From J054 sp963850255 (GTDB lineage Bacteria; Pseudomonadota; Gammaproteobacteria; Steroidobacterales; GCA-2729495), in NCBI GenBank assembly GCA_963850255.1, contig CAWKLL010000022.1:1-64000 (forward strand): a stretch of 64,000 nucleotides of DNA. Reading direction: 5' to 3'. Made by a program: the position numbers and the translations under genes. Of this stretch, positions 47,136 through 56,137 are shown in pieces (within the stretch, counting starts at the first letter, position 1; the number at the start of each line of letters is the position of its first letter). The notes beneath the pieces were generated by a model. The model was not told where the DNA came from. It was given only the letters and a program-made list of their open reading frames with translations, and ran no database searches.

Positions 47136-49230
47136 CTACAAGCCTATAGTCACATTCGCGTAAATCACGTTGCTGCGATAATTCCAGGCTTCCGCGCCGA
47201 GGGCCAGCAGCGTCGGCACAGTGTCCGGCCGCGTCCCATCCAGCGCCCAATCGTCGCTGCTGAGATCCTCCAGAAAGTAGTCGACACCGAATGACAGGTT
47301 TTCACGCCAGGGAATTTTCACGCCCAGCCGCAGCGTATTACGTCTCTGGCTAAGATCCGGAAAGCTGGTCATCAAGCCACTGGTGTTCTTGGCAATGCGA
47401 CCACGCGATCGACTCCAGCTGTATTCGACCTCCAGGTCCACGCGGTCAAAAAGCTGGCGACGGGTGAGGTTTATCACCGCGTTAGAAAAGCGGTCGTTGC
47501 TGCTTGCATCCCAGTCAGGGGCGGCAAACGCCTGGCTGTTGCGCTGCTCGGTGCTAATTTCTTCCTCTGAAACGCTCAGATAGGCACTGAAAAGATTCAC
47601 CGTGTAACCCGCGTCGAGCCCAATGCGGCGACTCCGGCTGCCGGTCAGCCCGATGCCTGAATTGTCGTAGTCATCGTCTGTCGCGGCGTACTCGACGCTC
47701 AGGTCAGCCTGTGGAAACTTCAGCAAGGAGGCCCGCAGGCGCAGGCCGGTACGCTCGCGGTCAGCCATGTTGTACTTGCGCATCAGCGGGTTCTGCGGCG
47801 CGGCCGGGTTTTCCAGCAACCGGTACTCAGACCCGTCGCGCTGTTCGGCCAGCAACTCCGCCTTGACGCTAACACAGCCCGCGCGCGCGCGCGCGCAGCT
47901 CCAACCACAGCCGGTCGGTTGTGGTGCGATCGCGTTCCTGCTGGTTGCGCTTAACATTTCGCGTGGAGAAACCAAGATCCAGGCCAAGCGGACGCCAGGG
48001 CCGGTACTCGGCACGCAGTTTGAGTTCGTCACGCTGATAATCGTAGGCGCTGCTGCGCACCCCAATGGCGGCTGGCGCAGCGTCGGTGATGATGTAGTCA
48101 AAGACCGGCTGCGGGCTGCGGTTGTCATGGTCATGGAAGCGCCATTGCCCTTCAAAGCTCAGCTTGCGCCAGGGCGAGGACGTCACGCGCAGATTGACCA
48201 GCGTGGTCTGAACTTCGGCGTCAGCGCTGCCGGCCGGCAGCGGCACGATCGGCAGGCTTGAGTTAACGCTATATCCCAGCAGCCCGGCATCCTGAGTCAT
48301 CTCACCACGACTGACGCTCAGCGCGGCCAGGGTGCGCGCGGGCAAGGTCAGCGTACCGGACAGCGACAGCTGATGCGCCTGGTTGTCCGGCGCCCGCGCC
48401 GCCTGCCCAAGCGTGACCCCGAACGGCGCCGAGTACGCGTTCTGCCAGCTCAGGCGCTGCTGGCGATTTTCGTACTTCGAACCGAAGTAGCTCATGCGAA
48501 TCTGCCAGCCATCGCGGGTGTAGCCGAGGCTGGCATCCAGGTTATTGGTCACCTGGTCCACGGGTGCGGCCAGTTCGATGGCATTGAACAGGAAGCTGCC
48601 ACCCCAGCGCGCGCGGCCCTGCTCCTGGCGTCGCGCATAGTCCAGCTTTACGTCCCAGTCGCTGGCCGGCCGGTAAGTCAGGCCGAGTTTCAGCGTGTCG
48701 AGATCACTGGCGATGGGCGCAGACTGCTGGCTCGCTGCCAGCGTATCCATCTGACCGGTGGTCGGCCCGGCGACCCAGTTCGCCGGCAGACGCAGATTAT
48801 CCGAACCTCGATAGGGCGTGTTCGTAGAACCGTATTGCCGCCGCGGAAATTCCTGGTAGGACGCGCGTAACTCGAACAGCCCCTGGCGCCCGCCGCGCGC
48901 GAACAGGCCAATGGCATTCTCACCGCGCAGGTAGCCGTCTAGCAGGAAATAGTCGGCCCGTTCATTCCGGTAGCGCGTGTAGACATCACCCAGCAGCGCA
49001 GCGCCGTCGTCCTCCAGCCCGGTGCCGTTGCCGAAGCGGAATGCATCGTCGAAGACTGCGGCAAGACCCGTTTCCAGGTCGACAACCCAGCCGCCGGCAT
49101 CGGCGCAGGCGGCGCAGGCCCAGCTGCCCGGATCCGGCGTCTCCGCCGCGAAGGCCGGCAGGCTTGGCAAGTGCACGGTCAGCGCCGAGACCATCAGCCC
49201 CTTTGCAAACTGAATAGCGATTGCTCTCAC
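47136..49230 (-). CDS. mtrB: MtrB/PioB-type decaheme-associated outer-membrane beta-barrel; one frame break
   Basis: This outer-membrane porin forms the sheath around an MtrA-type cytochrome. Translation from the GTG 49230 gives a signal peptide, then the MtrB hallmark CxxC near the mature N-terminus (WACAAC, residues 39-42), then alternating amphipathic strands with many Tyr/Arg (VKLDYARRQEQGRARWGG). At a (GC)n tract near 47885 the frame shifts by one base and the barrel continues to 47136 (YRLLENPAAPQNPLMR...EAWNYRSNVIYANVTIGL). Combined length is about 698 residues, the size of MtrB. It is the last gene of the nqr-mtr operon and starts 2 bases from the MtrA-like stop codon. Confidence 0.82.
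47880..47894. repeat. (GC)n dinucleotide tract at the mtrB frame break
   Basis: Seven to eight consecutive GC units lie at 47880-47894 inside the MtrB-like gene, exactly where the reading frame changes. A change of one dinucleotide unit would shift the frame by two bases, enough to restore or break the protein, so the tract could be a phase-variable switch or simply the site of a sequencing slip. Confidence 0.7.
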
Positions 49231-49231
49231 C

Positions 49232-50200
49232 CTAGCGCATCAACTTGTAGCCCGACGGGTGATTCGAGCCATGCACCTGTGTGTGGCAGTTCAGGCAACT
49301 GCGCTGCAACACCATGGATGAAGGGTTGCCGCCGGCCAGGCCCTGCTCGGTAAAAGACACACTCGGGTGACCGGATTGTGAATGGCAGGACTGGCACAAC
49401 AGCGGCGGTCGCTGCACCAGCATTGGCGCATGTATCGACCCGTGAGGGTCGTGGCAGAGCAGGCAGTCCTCGCTGACCGGCGCGTGCTCGAACAGCATCG
49501 GCCCGCGAAATTCTGCATGGCATTCGAAACAGACCTGGTTGCTGGTGTCGCGCACCAGACCGGCGAAACTGCCGCTGGAATGCGGGCTGTGGCAGTCGCT
49601 GCAGGCCATGGCAGCGACGCGCACCGGGCCTTCCGTGCGCAGCGGGTGCGACGACGGCTTCATGCTTGCGGACTTTTGCTCACGGTGGCAGTCGAAGCAG
49701 ATCTCATTCTGGGTAGTCTGGCTTAGCACCGGATCACGGGCTGTATGCACGCGGTGACAAGCACTGCAGAGCGCCTCGTTGCGCTCATGCGCGCTGCCGC
49801 TCCAGGCCAGGTTCACGTCCTCGCGATGGCAATTCAGGCACGCAGCGACCTGGTCTTCCGGCAGCGTCGCCGCATCCGGTCCGAAGGCCGTAACCGCCGT
49901 ATGACCTGCGCGCAGCTGGCGACGCCCTGTATGCAGTCCGGCCGGACCATGGCAGGCCTCGCACTGCAGGCTGGCCATCGGCGCGGCCGGGTCGGCCTGC
50001 TGACCGTGAGCGGTACCGAAAATCACCAGCATGTCCGGGCTGTTGTGACAGCCCAGGCAGGTATCGGCACCGGCTTCGCTATAGGGCTGGTTTTCTTCCG
50101 CGGCAGCCGTTGCCTGGCCCTGCGCCAAGAGCGCGAGCAGACAGGCCAAACCGGCAGCCAGGCGAACAATTGCAGACACGCGCACCAGGCCCGCTCGCAC
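49232..50200 (-). CDS. mtrA: DmsE/MtrA-family periplasmic decaheme c-type cytochrome
   Basis: This 322-residue cytochrome has a signal peptide (residues about 1-33) and ten CxxCH haem-binding motifs in order: CLGCH, CEACH, CLNCH, CSACH, CFDCH, CSDCH, CFECH, CLLCH, CQSCH and CLNCH. Spacing of 20-40 residues and an ordered set of extra His matches DmsE/MtrA, the electron wire that inserts in the MtrB barrel. The start is the GTG 50200, 4 bases from the preceding cytochrome stop. It sits immediately upstream of mtrB. Confidence 0.92.
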   Translation of the reverse strand: MRAGLVRVSAIVRLAAGLACLLALLAQGQATAAAEENQPYSEAGADTCLGCHNSPDMLVIFGTAHGQQADPAAPMASLQCEACHGPAGLHTGRRQLRAGHTAVTAFGPDAATLPEDQVAACLNCHREDVNLAWSGSAHERNEALCSACHRVHTARDPVLSQTTQNEICFDCHREQKSASMKPSSHPLRTEGPVRVAAMACSDCHSPHSSGSFAGLVRDTSNQVCFECHAEFRGPMLFEHAPVSEDCLLCHDPHGSIHAPMLVQRPPLLCQSCHSQSGHPSVSFTEQGLAGGNPSSMVLQRSCLNCHTQVHGSNHPSGYKLMR

Positions 50201-50203
50201 CGC

Positions 50204-50845
50204 CTACTCGGCCCCGATCAGTTGATGCACGTCATGGCAGTCCGTGCAGGAGAGGCGGTCGAAGACGATACCCTTGTTCTCAAAGCGTGGATGCGCGTCT
50301 ACCGCGGGGCCATGACAGCGCGAGCAGTTCTTTAGCTGCCCGGCACGCTCACTCAGCGGCTGCTCGAGGGAATGCATCGCATTGTGGCAGCTCACGCAGG
50401 TAATACCGATTTCTGCATGTACGCTTCCGGCCCACTCCATCGCCGGCAGTTCGCCCAGCACTTTTTCGTGGCACTGCGTGCAAGCCGCATTCATCTCAGT
50501 ACCGGTATTTTTCTTGCGATCGAATGCCAGCAAGGCCGGAAACCCTGCGCCACCACGCGCGCGCGATACATGCAGGCTGCCCGGTCCGTGACAGGATTCG
50601 CAACCGCGCGTGGCATACGGCGTGTGCGGGTTAGCCGCATCGCCGTGCGCTGTTTTCGCCATCACCTGCATGGCCTCGCCGGCGTGACACCGCAGGCAGG
50701 ACTGCGTGCCACCTGCGGTGAACTGCGCCTCGGGAATGACACTGCTGCGCAGATCCTGCGCCGGCAGCAAATTCGAGCAAAACAGTAGCGCCAGCACAAT
50801 CAGCGCCCGGACCAGCAGGCGCTTGCGACCCGTCAATTTCTCCAT
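50204..50845 (-). CDS. Hexaheme c-type cytochrome (shortened MtrA-like)
   Basis: This protein of about 213 residues has a signal peptide (RLLVRALIVLALLFCSNLLPAQ) and six CxxCH sites: CLRCH, CESCH, CTQCH, CVSCH, CSRCH and CTDCH. The haem spacing and stretches such as GCESCHGPGSLHVS, VHAEIGITCVSCHNAMHS and LSCTDCHDVHQ resemble the DmsE/MtrA family cut to six haems. The ATG at 50845 gives the most typical signal peptide; an ATG at 50911 would overlap the end of the upstream mtrC-like gene. It lies between the extracellular decaheme and the MtrA-like gene and probably relays electrons in the periplasm. Confidence 0.85.
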   Translation of the reverse strand: MEKLTGRKRLLVRALIVLALLFCSNLLPAQDLRSSVIPEAQFTAGGTQSCLRCHAGEAMQVMAKTAHGDAANPHTPYATRGCESCHGPGSLHVSRARGGAGFPALLAFDRKKNTGTEMNAACTQCHEKVLGELPAMEWAGSVHAEIGITCVSCHNAMHSLEQPLSERAGQLKNCSRCHGPAVDAHPRFENKGIVFDRLSCTDCHDVHQLIGAE

Positions 50846-50894
50846 CCGGCACCCCAGATCATTCAGGTCCTGGCCTGCCAGCAGCCGGCGCAGC

Positions 50895-53015
50895 TCAAGG
50901 ATTGAGGCCATGCACCAACGCCAGGTCGGAAATCCGGCCAGGGCCGTGACATACGCTGCAGCTTTCCAGCACCAGCCGACCGCTCTTATTACCACCGGGA
51001 CCACAGAAATCGACGCGCTCGCGCGTTACCCCATCGGTCTCAGTACAGGCATCAAAAGCAGCGCCATTGGCAATCATGTGCGCCTGTGCATCGGCTGATT
51101 CGTGGCATACGCTGCAAGTCGCGCTATTCGGCGATACGCGGGTGTTGTCGGTCGGATCTGTCGCCAGCGTGCCGCGATCGAAGCTGCTGGAAAACACCCC
51201 GCTGTCGGAGCTGACCGGGTAGAAGCCATCAGCGGTATGACAGGCCAGGCAATTCTCCGTTCGTTGCGGATAACGAATATCGTCCACCGCGTGCTTGCGG
51301 TGCAGGAAATGCTTCATGTCCATCGGCCCCAGGCTCGGGTCGCCGGAGCGCGCGGCGTTGGCGTTGTGACAGACCTGGCAGGATTCCATGCTGTCGTTTC
51401 GCGAGCTGCCGTGAAAAGTCGTCAGCGCGTGACAGTCGTTGCAGCGCGCCAGTTCGACCTTGGCCCGACGCGGCAGCGGGTTATCCGCGTCGTCGGTGAT
51501 GCCAAAGTAACGGTGCGCGGTGGTCACCGGGATGCGGCCTTCCGCCGTCGTCACATTACCCTCAAAGGTCACCACTCCCGAGCCCATGGTATTGACCGGT
51601 ACCGTCGTCAGGCCGAGACTGTAGCTGCCGTCACCATTGGGGCTCGCCTGCAACACCCCCTCGTCATAAAGATTGCTGCGTTCCGGCTGGCCGTTACTAC
51701 TGCCGCTGCCGAAATTGGTGTAGTCCACGGTATTCCAGGCCACATAGAAACGCAGCGAGCTGGCAGTCAGTTCCGGGTCGGTGGCCAGATCGTATGGCGT
51801 ATCGCCGTTGGCCGGATCGGTGACCGAAAAACGGACAGTCGGGGCAGTGGCGGGGCCGGCAAAGTCGATGCCCAGAATATTGAAACTGTAGTTGTCGCGA
51901 CGCTCCATCAGCGGCATCCGGTGCGCCTGGCGCACCTCCAGTGACGAATCAGGATCGCTGGCATGGCAGCTCGCACACTCGGCATTGGCGGCCGGAATAC
52001 CAGAGTCGTGGTTATCGCCGTTAGCGAAGTTCACATCGTCGTGGCAGGAACCGCAGGATTCCGCGGTGGGATTGCGATACCAGCTTGCGCCATCCGGCGT
52101 TTCCGCGTCGTTTTCATTGTGACAGTTGCTGCAGTTTCGAATGTCCTGCGGATAGGACACGTCTCCGTAGCAGTGTTGTATGTCGCGACGGCCATACAGG
52201 CAGTAATCGGTGCCGCCGATTACGCTGGGCAGATCCTTGCCACGATGCAGTTTATGCGTCAGCTCGGTCATGTCGAGCGAATTGCCACTGTTGGCATCTG
52301 CCGAACCCGGGTTGTGGCAGACCACGCAATCCTGCATGGTGAAACGTGCTCCGCCATGAAAGGCGATTTGCTCATGGCAGTCGTTACAGCGGGCCATGCT
52401 GGCTATCTCGCGCGTGAACAGACCGCTGGTAGCCCCGTCAGACGGTCGCCAGTCATAGTGCGGATTAATCACCGCGGCGAGACCACGCACTTCAAAAGTT
52501 ACCCGGTGTGTAAGGGTCGGCTGGTAACTGACCGGCACCGGGTCTGTGACATTGCTGATATCCAGCCCGAAGCTATAGCGATAGCTGCCGTCATTGTTAT
52601 CGATCAGTTCACCGACGCTGCCGTTTTCGGTCGCTGCCTGTAACTTCGCTTCGCTGCCCGGACCGACGCCAGGTTGTTCGATCTCATTGATGTAGCTTTG
52701 CCAGCGACTGTTATTGCCGTCGGTACCCGGCACCAGCTTGGCCAGTTTGAAGCCGATCGCACCCGCATTAAGCCCGGTAATCGCGGTGCCATTGCCGTCT
52801 GCCAGCGTAAACTCGACGACAGGCGGGCTGGCAATTGTCACGCGGGTAATCGCCGCGTTTATTTCGGCCGCATCACTGGCGTCAACGGTCGGCGGCGGCC
52901 CCGGCGGTCCGGGCGGACCGGCCGGGCCCTGCGGACCGGTATCTCCGCTGCAGGCAGCGAGCATGAAAAATGCAGCAAACGCGAAAGTTCGCGCGGCCAT
53001 GTTTAATAATCCCAT
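50895..53015 (-). CDS. mtrC: OmcA/MtrC-family outer-membrane decaheme cytochrome lipoprotein
   Basis: This protein of about 706 residues carries a lipoprotein signal (lipobox LAAC) and then a collagen-like stretch GPQGPAGPPGPPGPP. Beta-sandwich domains alternate with two pentahaem domains, giving ten CxxCH sites: CNDCH, CVVCH, CSNCH, CGSCH, CASCH, then CNDCH, CQVCH, CLACH, CSVCH and CSVCH. This domain I-II-III-IV layout and size match MtrC/OmcA, the cell-surface terminal reductase of metals or electrodes. The ATG at 53015 is used; it is 5 bases from the stop of the CBS gene. Extracellular metal-oxide reduction is inferred from family. Confidence 0.9.
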   Translation of the reverse strand: MGLLNMAARTFAFAAFFMLAACSGDTGPQGPAGPPGPPGPPPTVDASDAAEINAAITRVTIASPPVVEFTLADGNGTAITGLNAGAIGFKLAKLVPGTDGNNSRWQSYINEIEQPGVGPGSEAKLQAATENGSVGELIDNNDGSYRYSFGLDISNVTDPVPVSYQPTLTHRVTFEVRGLAAVINPHYDWRPSDGATSGLFTREIASMARCNDCHEQIAFHGGARFTMQDCVVCHNPGSADANSGNSLDMTELTHKLHRGKDLPSVIGGTDYCLYGRRDIQHCYGDVSYPQDIRNCSNCHNENDAETPDGASWYRNPTAESCGSCHDDVNFANGDNHDSGIPAANAECASCHASDPDSSLEVRQAHRMPLMERRDNYSFNILGIDFAGPATAPTVRFSVTDPANGDTPYDLATDPELTASSLRFYVAWNTVDYTNFGSGSSNGQPERSNLYDEGVLQASPNGDGSYSLGLTTVPVNTMGSGVVTFEGNVTTAEGRIPVTTAHRYFGITDDADNPLPRRAKVELARCNDCHALTTFHGSSRNDSMESCQVCHNANAARSGDPSLGPMDMKHFLHRKHAVDDIRYPQRTENCLACHTADGFYPVSSDSGVFSSSFDRGTLATDPTDNTRVSPNSATCSVCHESADAQAHMIANGAAFDACTETDGVTRERVDFCGPGGNKSGRLVLESCSVCHGPGRISDLALVHGLNP

Positions 53016-53019
53016 CGGT

Positions 53020-53436
53020 TCAATCTTCTTCGTACTTCCAGTCCCAGAAGTCACCGACTGCTCGCATAACATCGCTGCGACTGATCACGCCGACGAGTCG
53101 ACCCTCTTCCATGACGGGGTAGCGCAGATAGCGCTGTTCGAAAAAACGCCTTGCAGCATCCACCAGGTTGTCGCCTGCCTGCATGACCTCGATTTCCGTC
53201 GCCATGTATTCCGACACCACCCCACTGAATTCACTGTGGTACACGGCGTTTAGAACAACCTTCATACAATCCCTCTCGGTAAGCATGCCGACCAGTGAGC
53301 CACCGACACTGACCACGGGCGCACCCGATACGTTTCGCCCTAAAAGTTTCTGCATAGCCGCCACGATTTCCATATCTGGCGCCAGCTTTACCAGCTGTCG
53401 CGACATGTAGTCCCTCACGTATACCCTAGTTTCCAT
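53020..53436 (-). CDS. CBS-domain protein
   Basis: This 138-residue cytoplasmic protein is a tandem CBS pair (Bateman module): MSRQLVKLAPDMEIVAAMQKLLGRNVSGAPVV then MATEIEVMQAGDNLVDAARRFFEQRYLRYPVM, each followed by VGMLTERD or VGVISRSD. Such modules bind adenine nucleotides (AMP, ATP or related) and regulate partner proteins. It lies between nqrM and mtrC, with gaps of 1 and 4 bases, so it is co-transcribed with an inner-membrane NADH pump and a conductive outer-membrane conduit. A role in sensing energy charge to control electron flow is plausible but not shown. Confidence 0.88.
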   Translation of the reverse strand: METRVYVRDYMSRQLVKLAPDMEIVAAMQKLLGRNVSGAPVVSVGGSLVGMLTERDCMKVVLNAVYHSEFSGVVSEYMATEIEVMQAGDNLVDAARRFFEQRYLRYPVMEEGRLVGVISRSDVMRAVGDFWDWKYEED

Positions 53437-53437
53437 T

Positions 53438-53611
53438 CTAACTCACCCGCCGCTTCGGACATTTACCCGCAATCTGCCGGCGCAGGCAGCAATTCTCATC
53501 GTCCGGGCTGCACTTGCCGGTTACCGGCGGCCGTCCGAACCACTGACCGACTGACAGCAACGCACCGGCCAGGATAAAAATTATAAAGCTTCCAATGATG
53601 GTTTCGGGCAT
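53438..53611 (-). CDS. nqrM: NqrM, (Na+)-NQR maturation protein
   Basis: This 57-residue protein, read from the ATG at 53611 to the TAG at 53438, begins MPETIIGSFIIFILAGALL, a single TM helix, then FGRPPVTGKCSPDDENCC...AGKCP with four Cys. NqrM (DUF539) has a TM helix plus four conserved Cys and delivers iron to the NqrD/E centre. It is encoded 12 bases after the nqrF stop codon, the standard place for nqrM. It is short and easily missed. Confidence 0.88.
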   Translation of the reverse strand: MPETIIGSFIIFILAGALLSVGQWFGRPPVTGKCSPDDENCCLRRQIAGKCPKRRVS

Positions 53612-53623
53612 AAAACTCGCCGT

Positions 53624-54845
53624 TCAGCCGCCGAAATCGTCCAGCAAAATATTCTCGCTGTCGATGCCCTGCGCGTCCAGCATGGTGATCACCGCCGCGT
53701 TCATCATTGGCGGCCCGCACATGTAGTACTCGCAGTCCTCCGGCGAGGGATGCTGCTGCAAGTAATTCTCATATAAGACTTCGTGAATAAAGCCGGTGTA
53801 GCCATTCCAGTTATCTTCCGCCAGGGGCTCCGATAAAGCGAGATGCCAGCTGAAATTGGCATGCGCCCTGGCCAGCGCATCAAACTCCTCTATATAAAAG
53901 GCTTCGCGCAGGCTGCGCGCCCCGTACCAGAAAGAAATCCTGCGGCCGCTCCTGATGCGCAGCAATTGGTCAAGGATATGCGAGCGCATCGGCGCCATGC
54001 CTGCGCCGCCGCCGACAAACACCATTTCAGCATCGGTCTGCCGGGCGAAGAACTCGCCGTAGGGACCAGACACCTGCACCTTGTCTCCGGGTTTCAGTCC
54101 GAAAATATAAGATGACATTTTGCCAGTCGGCGCTCGCGGGGCATTCGGCGGCGGCGTTGCAATGCGCACATTGAGCATCACGATGTCGTCCTCGGCCGGG
54201 TAGCTGGCCATGGAATAAGCACGGGTTACCGGCGCTTCCACCACCGACTCGATATCAAACAGCTTGAAGCGCTCCCAGTCAGCCCGGTACTGCTCATCGA
54301 TGTCGAAGTCCCGATACGCCAGGCGGTGCGGCGGACACTCGATCTGAATATAGCCGCCGGCACGAAAGCGGATACGCTCTTCGCCCGGCAGCTCCACGAT
54401 CAGCTCTTTTATAAAGGTCGCGACGTTTCGGTTGGAGCGAACAGTGCACTCCCATTTGTTGACACCAAATACGTCTTCCGGCACCTGGATGCGCATGTCC
54501 TGGTTGACATTGACCTGGCAGGCCAGCCGCAGGCCGGCTGCCGCATCTCGCTTGCTGATGTGAACGGCTTCGGTAGGCAGCGGCGCACCGCCACCCTCCA
54601 GTATCGTGACCAGGCACTGACCACAGGTACCGCCCCCGCCGCAGGCTGACGGCAGGAACAAACCCTGCGCCGATAAATCGGCCAGCAGCTTGCCGCCGGC
54701 CGGCATCGACAGCGTCGCGCTCACCGTTCACGTTAATAGTGACGTTACCGCTCTGCACCAGTCGGGATCGCGCCAGCAGGATCAGCACCGACAGCGCCAT
54801 CACGATGCCGGTAAACAGGAGCACGGCCAGCAATACTTCAAGCAC
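53624..54845 (-). CDS. nqrF: Na+-translocating NADH:quinone reductase subunit F; one frame break
   Basis: NqrF is the NADH dehydrogenase subunit of Na+-NQR. From the GTG 54845 there is an N-terminal TM helix (LEVLLAVLLFTGIVMALSVL), then NVTINVNGE. Near 54720 one base is missing or added; the frame continues as TLSMPAGGKLLADLSAQG. The [2Fe-2S] ferredoxin domain follows with SACGGGGTCGQC and RLACQ, then the FAD domain (RAYSMASYP) and the NADH domain (VFVGGGAGMAPMRSH; YMCGPPMM), ending in the terminal LLDDFGG. Combined length is about 407 residues, normal for NqrF. The break may be an indel error. Confidence 0.9.
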
Positions 54846-54868
54846 GGCGCTGCGATCCGCTGGTGCTG

Positions 54869-55478
54869 CTACAGCTCAATGCCGGATATCCCGAGAAAGG
54901 CCAGCGACATGATGCCAGTGGTAATAAAAGTGATGCCCAGCCCGCGCAGGCCGTCCGGGATATCGCTGTTGCGCATTTTTTCACGCAAGCCGGCGAGTGC
55001 GACGATTGCCGCGGCCCAGCCCACCCCCACGCCGAGACCGTAGGCCGCACTTTCGACCAACGTGTAGTTGCGCTGGACCATGAATAGTGAAGCGCCGAGG
55101 ATGGCACAGTTAACGGTCAGCAGCGGCAGGAAGATACCGAGCGCGTTGTATAAAACCGGCGAGAACTTCTGCAGCACCATCTCGAGTATTTGCACCATCG
55201 CGGCGATCACGCCGATGTAGCTGATCAGCCCAAGGTAGCTGAAATCGAGATGACCGAGCCCGGCCCAGGCCAGTGCGCCGTCGCCCAGCAAGTACGTGTA
55301 AATAAGATTGTTCAGGGGCACGCTGATCGCCTCGACCACGATCACCGCCGCGCCCAGCCCGAGGGTCGTACTGATCTGCTTCGAGACGGCCAGGAACGTA
55401 CACATGCCCAAGGAAGAAGGCCAGCGCCAGGTTCTCGATCAGCACCGCACGCAGGAAAATATCCAGCAGCGCAGTCAC
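54869..55478 (-). CDS. nqrE: Na+-NQR subunit E; one frame break
   Basis: This 203-residue, six-TM subunit of Na+-NQR forms, with NqrD, an iron centre within the membrane. The start is the GTG at 55478 (MTALLDIFLRAVLIENLALAFFLG). Near 55405 the frame changes, and it resumes MCTFLAVSKQISTTLGLG. The paired Cys in FLGMCTFL and VNCAILGAS, which ligate the Fe centre, are present. The GTG overlaps the nqrD stop codon (GTGA). The frame break may be an indel error. Confidence 0.9.
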
Positions 55479-56137
55479 GGCGCCTGCTCCAGCTTGCGGA
55501 CGTCGACTTCGTCGAAGTCGCGCTGTTCGACCTGCTTCGGATTGCGACTGCGCAGGTACCAGATCAATAGCCCGATGATGAAAAACGCGCTGGGCGGCAG
55601 CAACATCAGCCGGTTGGGCACGTACCAGCCACCGTGCTCCACAGTTTGCAGCACCGGGTAACCCAGTAGCTCACCCGCACCCAGTAGCTCCCGAATGCTG
55701 GCAACGATCACCAGTATCAGGCTGTAGCCAAGCCCGTTGCCGATGCCATCCAGAAAGCTGCGCCAGACGCTGTTCTTGACCGCGAAAGCCTCGGCGCGGC
55801 CGAGCACGATGCAATTGGTCACGATCAGGCCGACGAACACAGACAATGTGCGGGCGATATCTGGCGCAAATGCCTGCAATATTTCGTCAACGACGATGAC
55901 CCCGGTGGCGATGATCGTCATCTGGATAATGATGCGCAGACTGGTCGGAATATGATGACGGATCGCGCTGATGCAGCTGTTGGAAAAAGCCAGTACCGCA
56001 ATGACCGAGGCACTCATTACCAACGCGGTCTCCAGCCTGTTGGTAATGGCCAGCGCCGAGCAAATACCCAGTACCTGCAGCGTAATCGGATTCTGGCGAA
56101 TCAGCGGCTCGATCAAAAGGCTGCGCTGTTCATTCAT
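55475..56137 (-). CDS. nqrD: Na+-NQR subunit D
   Basis: This 220-residue, six-TM subunit D carries the Cys of the intramembrane iron centre in FSNSCISAIR and VTNCIVLGRAEAFA. PIRQNPITLQVLG-like start and GLGYSLILVIVASIRELLG are typical. The ATG at 56137 overlaps the nqrC stop codon by ATGA. Confidence 0.94.
   Translation of the reverse strand: MNEQRSLLIEPLIRQNPITLQVLGICSALAITNRLETALVMSASVIAVLAFSNSCISAIRHHIPTSLRIIIQMTIIATGVIVVDEILQAFAPDIARTLSVFVGLIVTNCIVLGRAEAFAVKNSVWRSFLDGIGNGLGYSLILVIVASIRELLGAGELLGYPVLQTVEHGGWYVPNRLMLLPPSAFFIIGLLIWYLRSRNPKQVEQRDFDEVDVRKLEQAP

Noticed and set aside
50204..51004. Longer starts for the hexaheme cytochrome gene (51004, 50911)
   Set aside because: They overlap the MtrC-like gene and put about 20-50 residues before the signal peptide; the ATG at 50845 gives a normal one.
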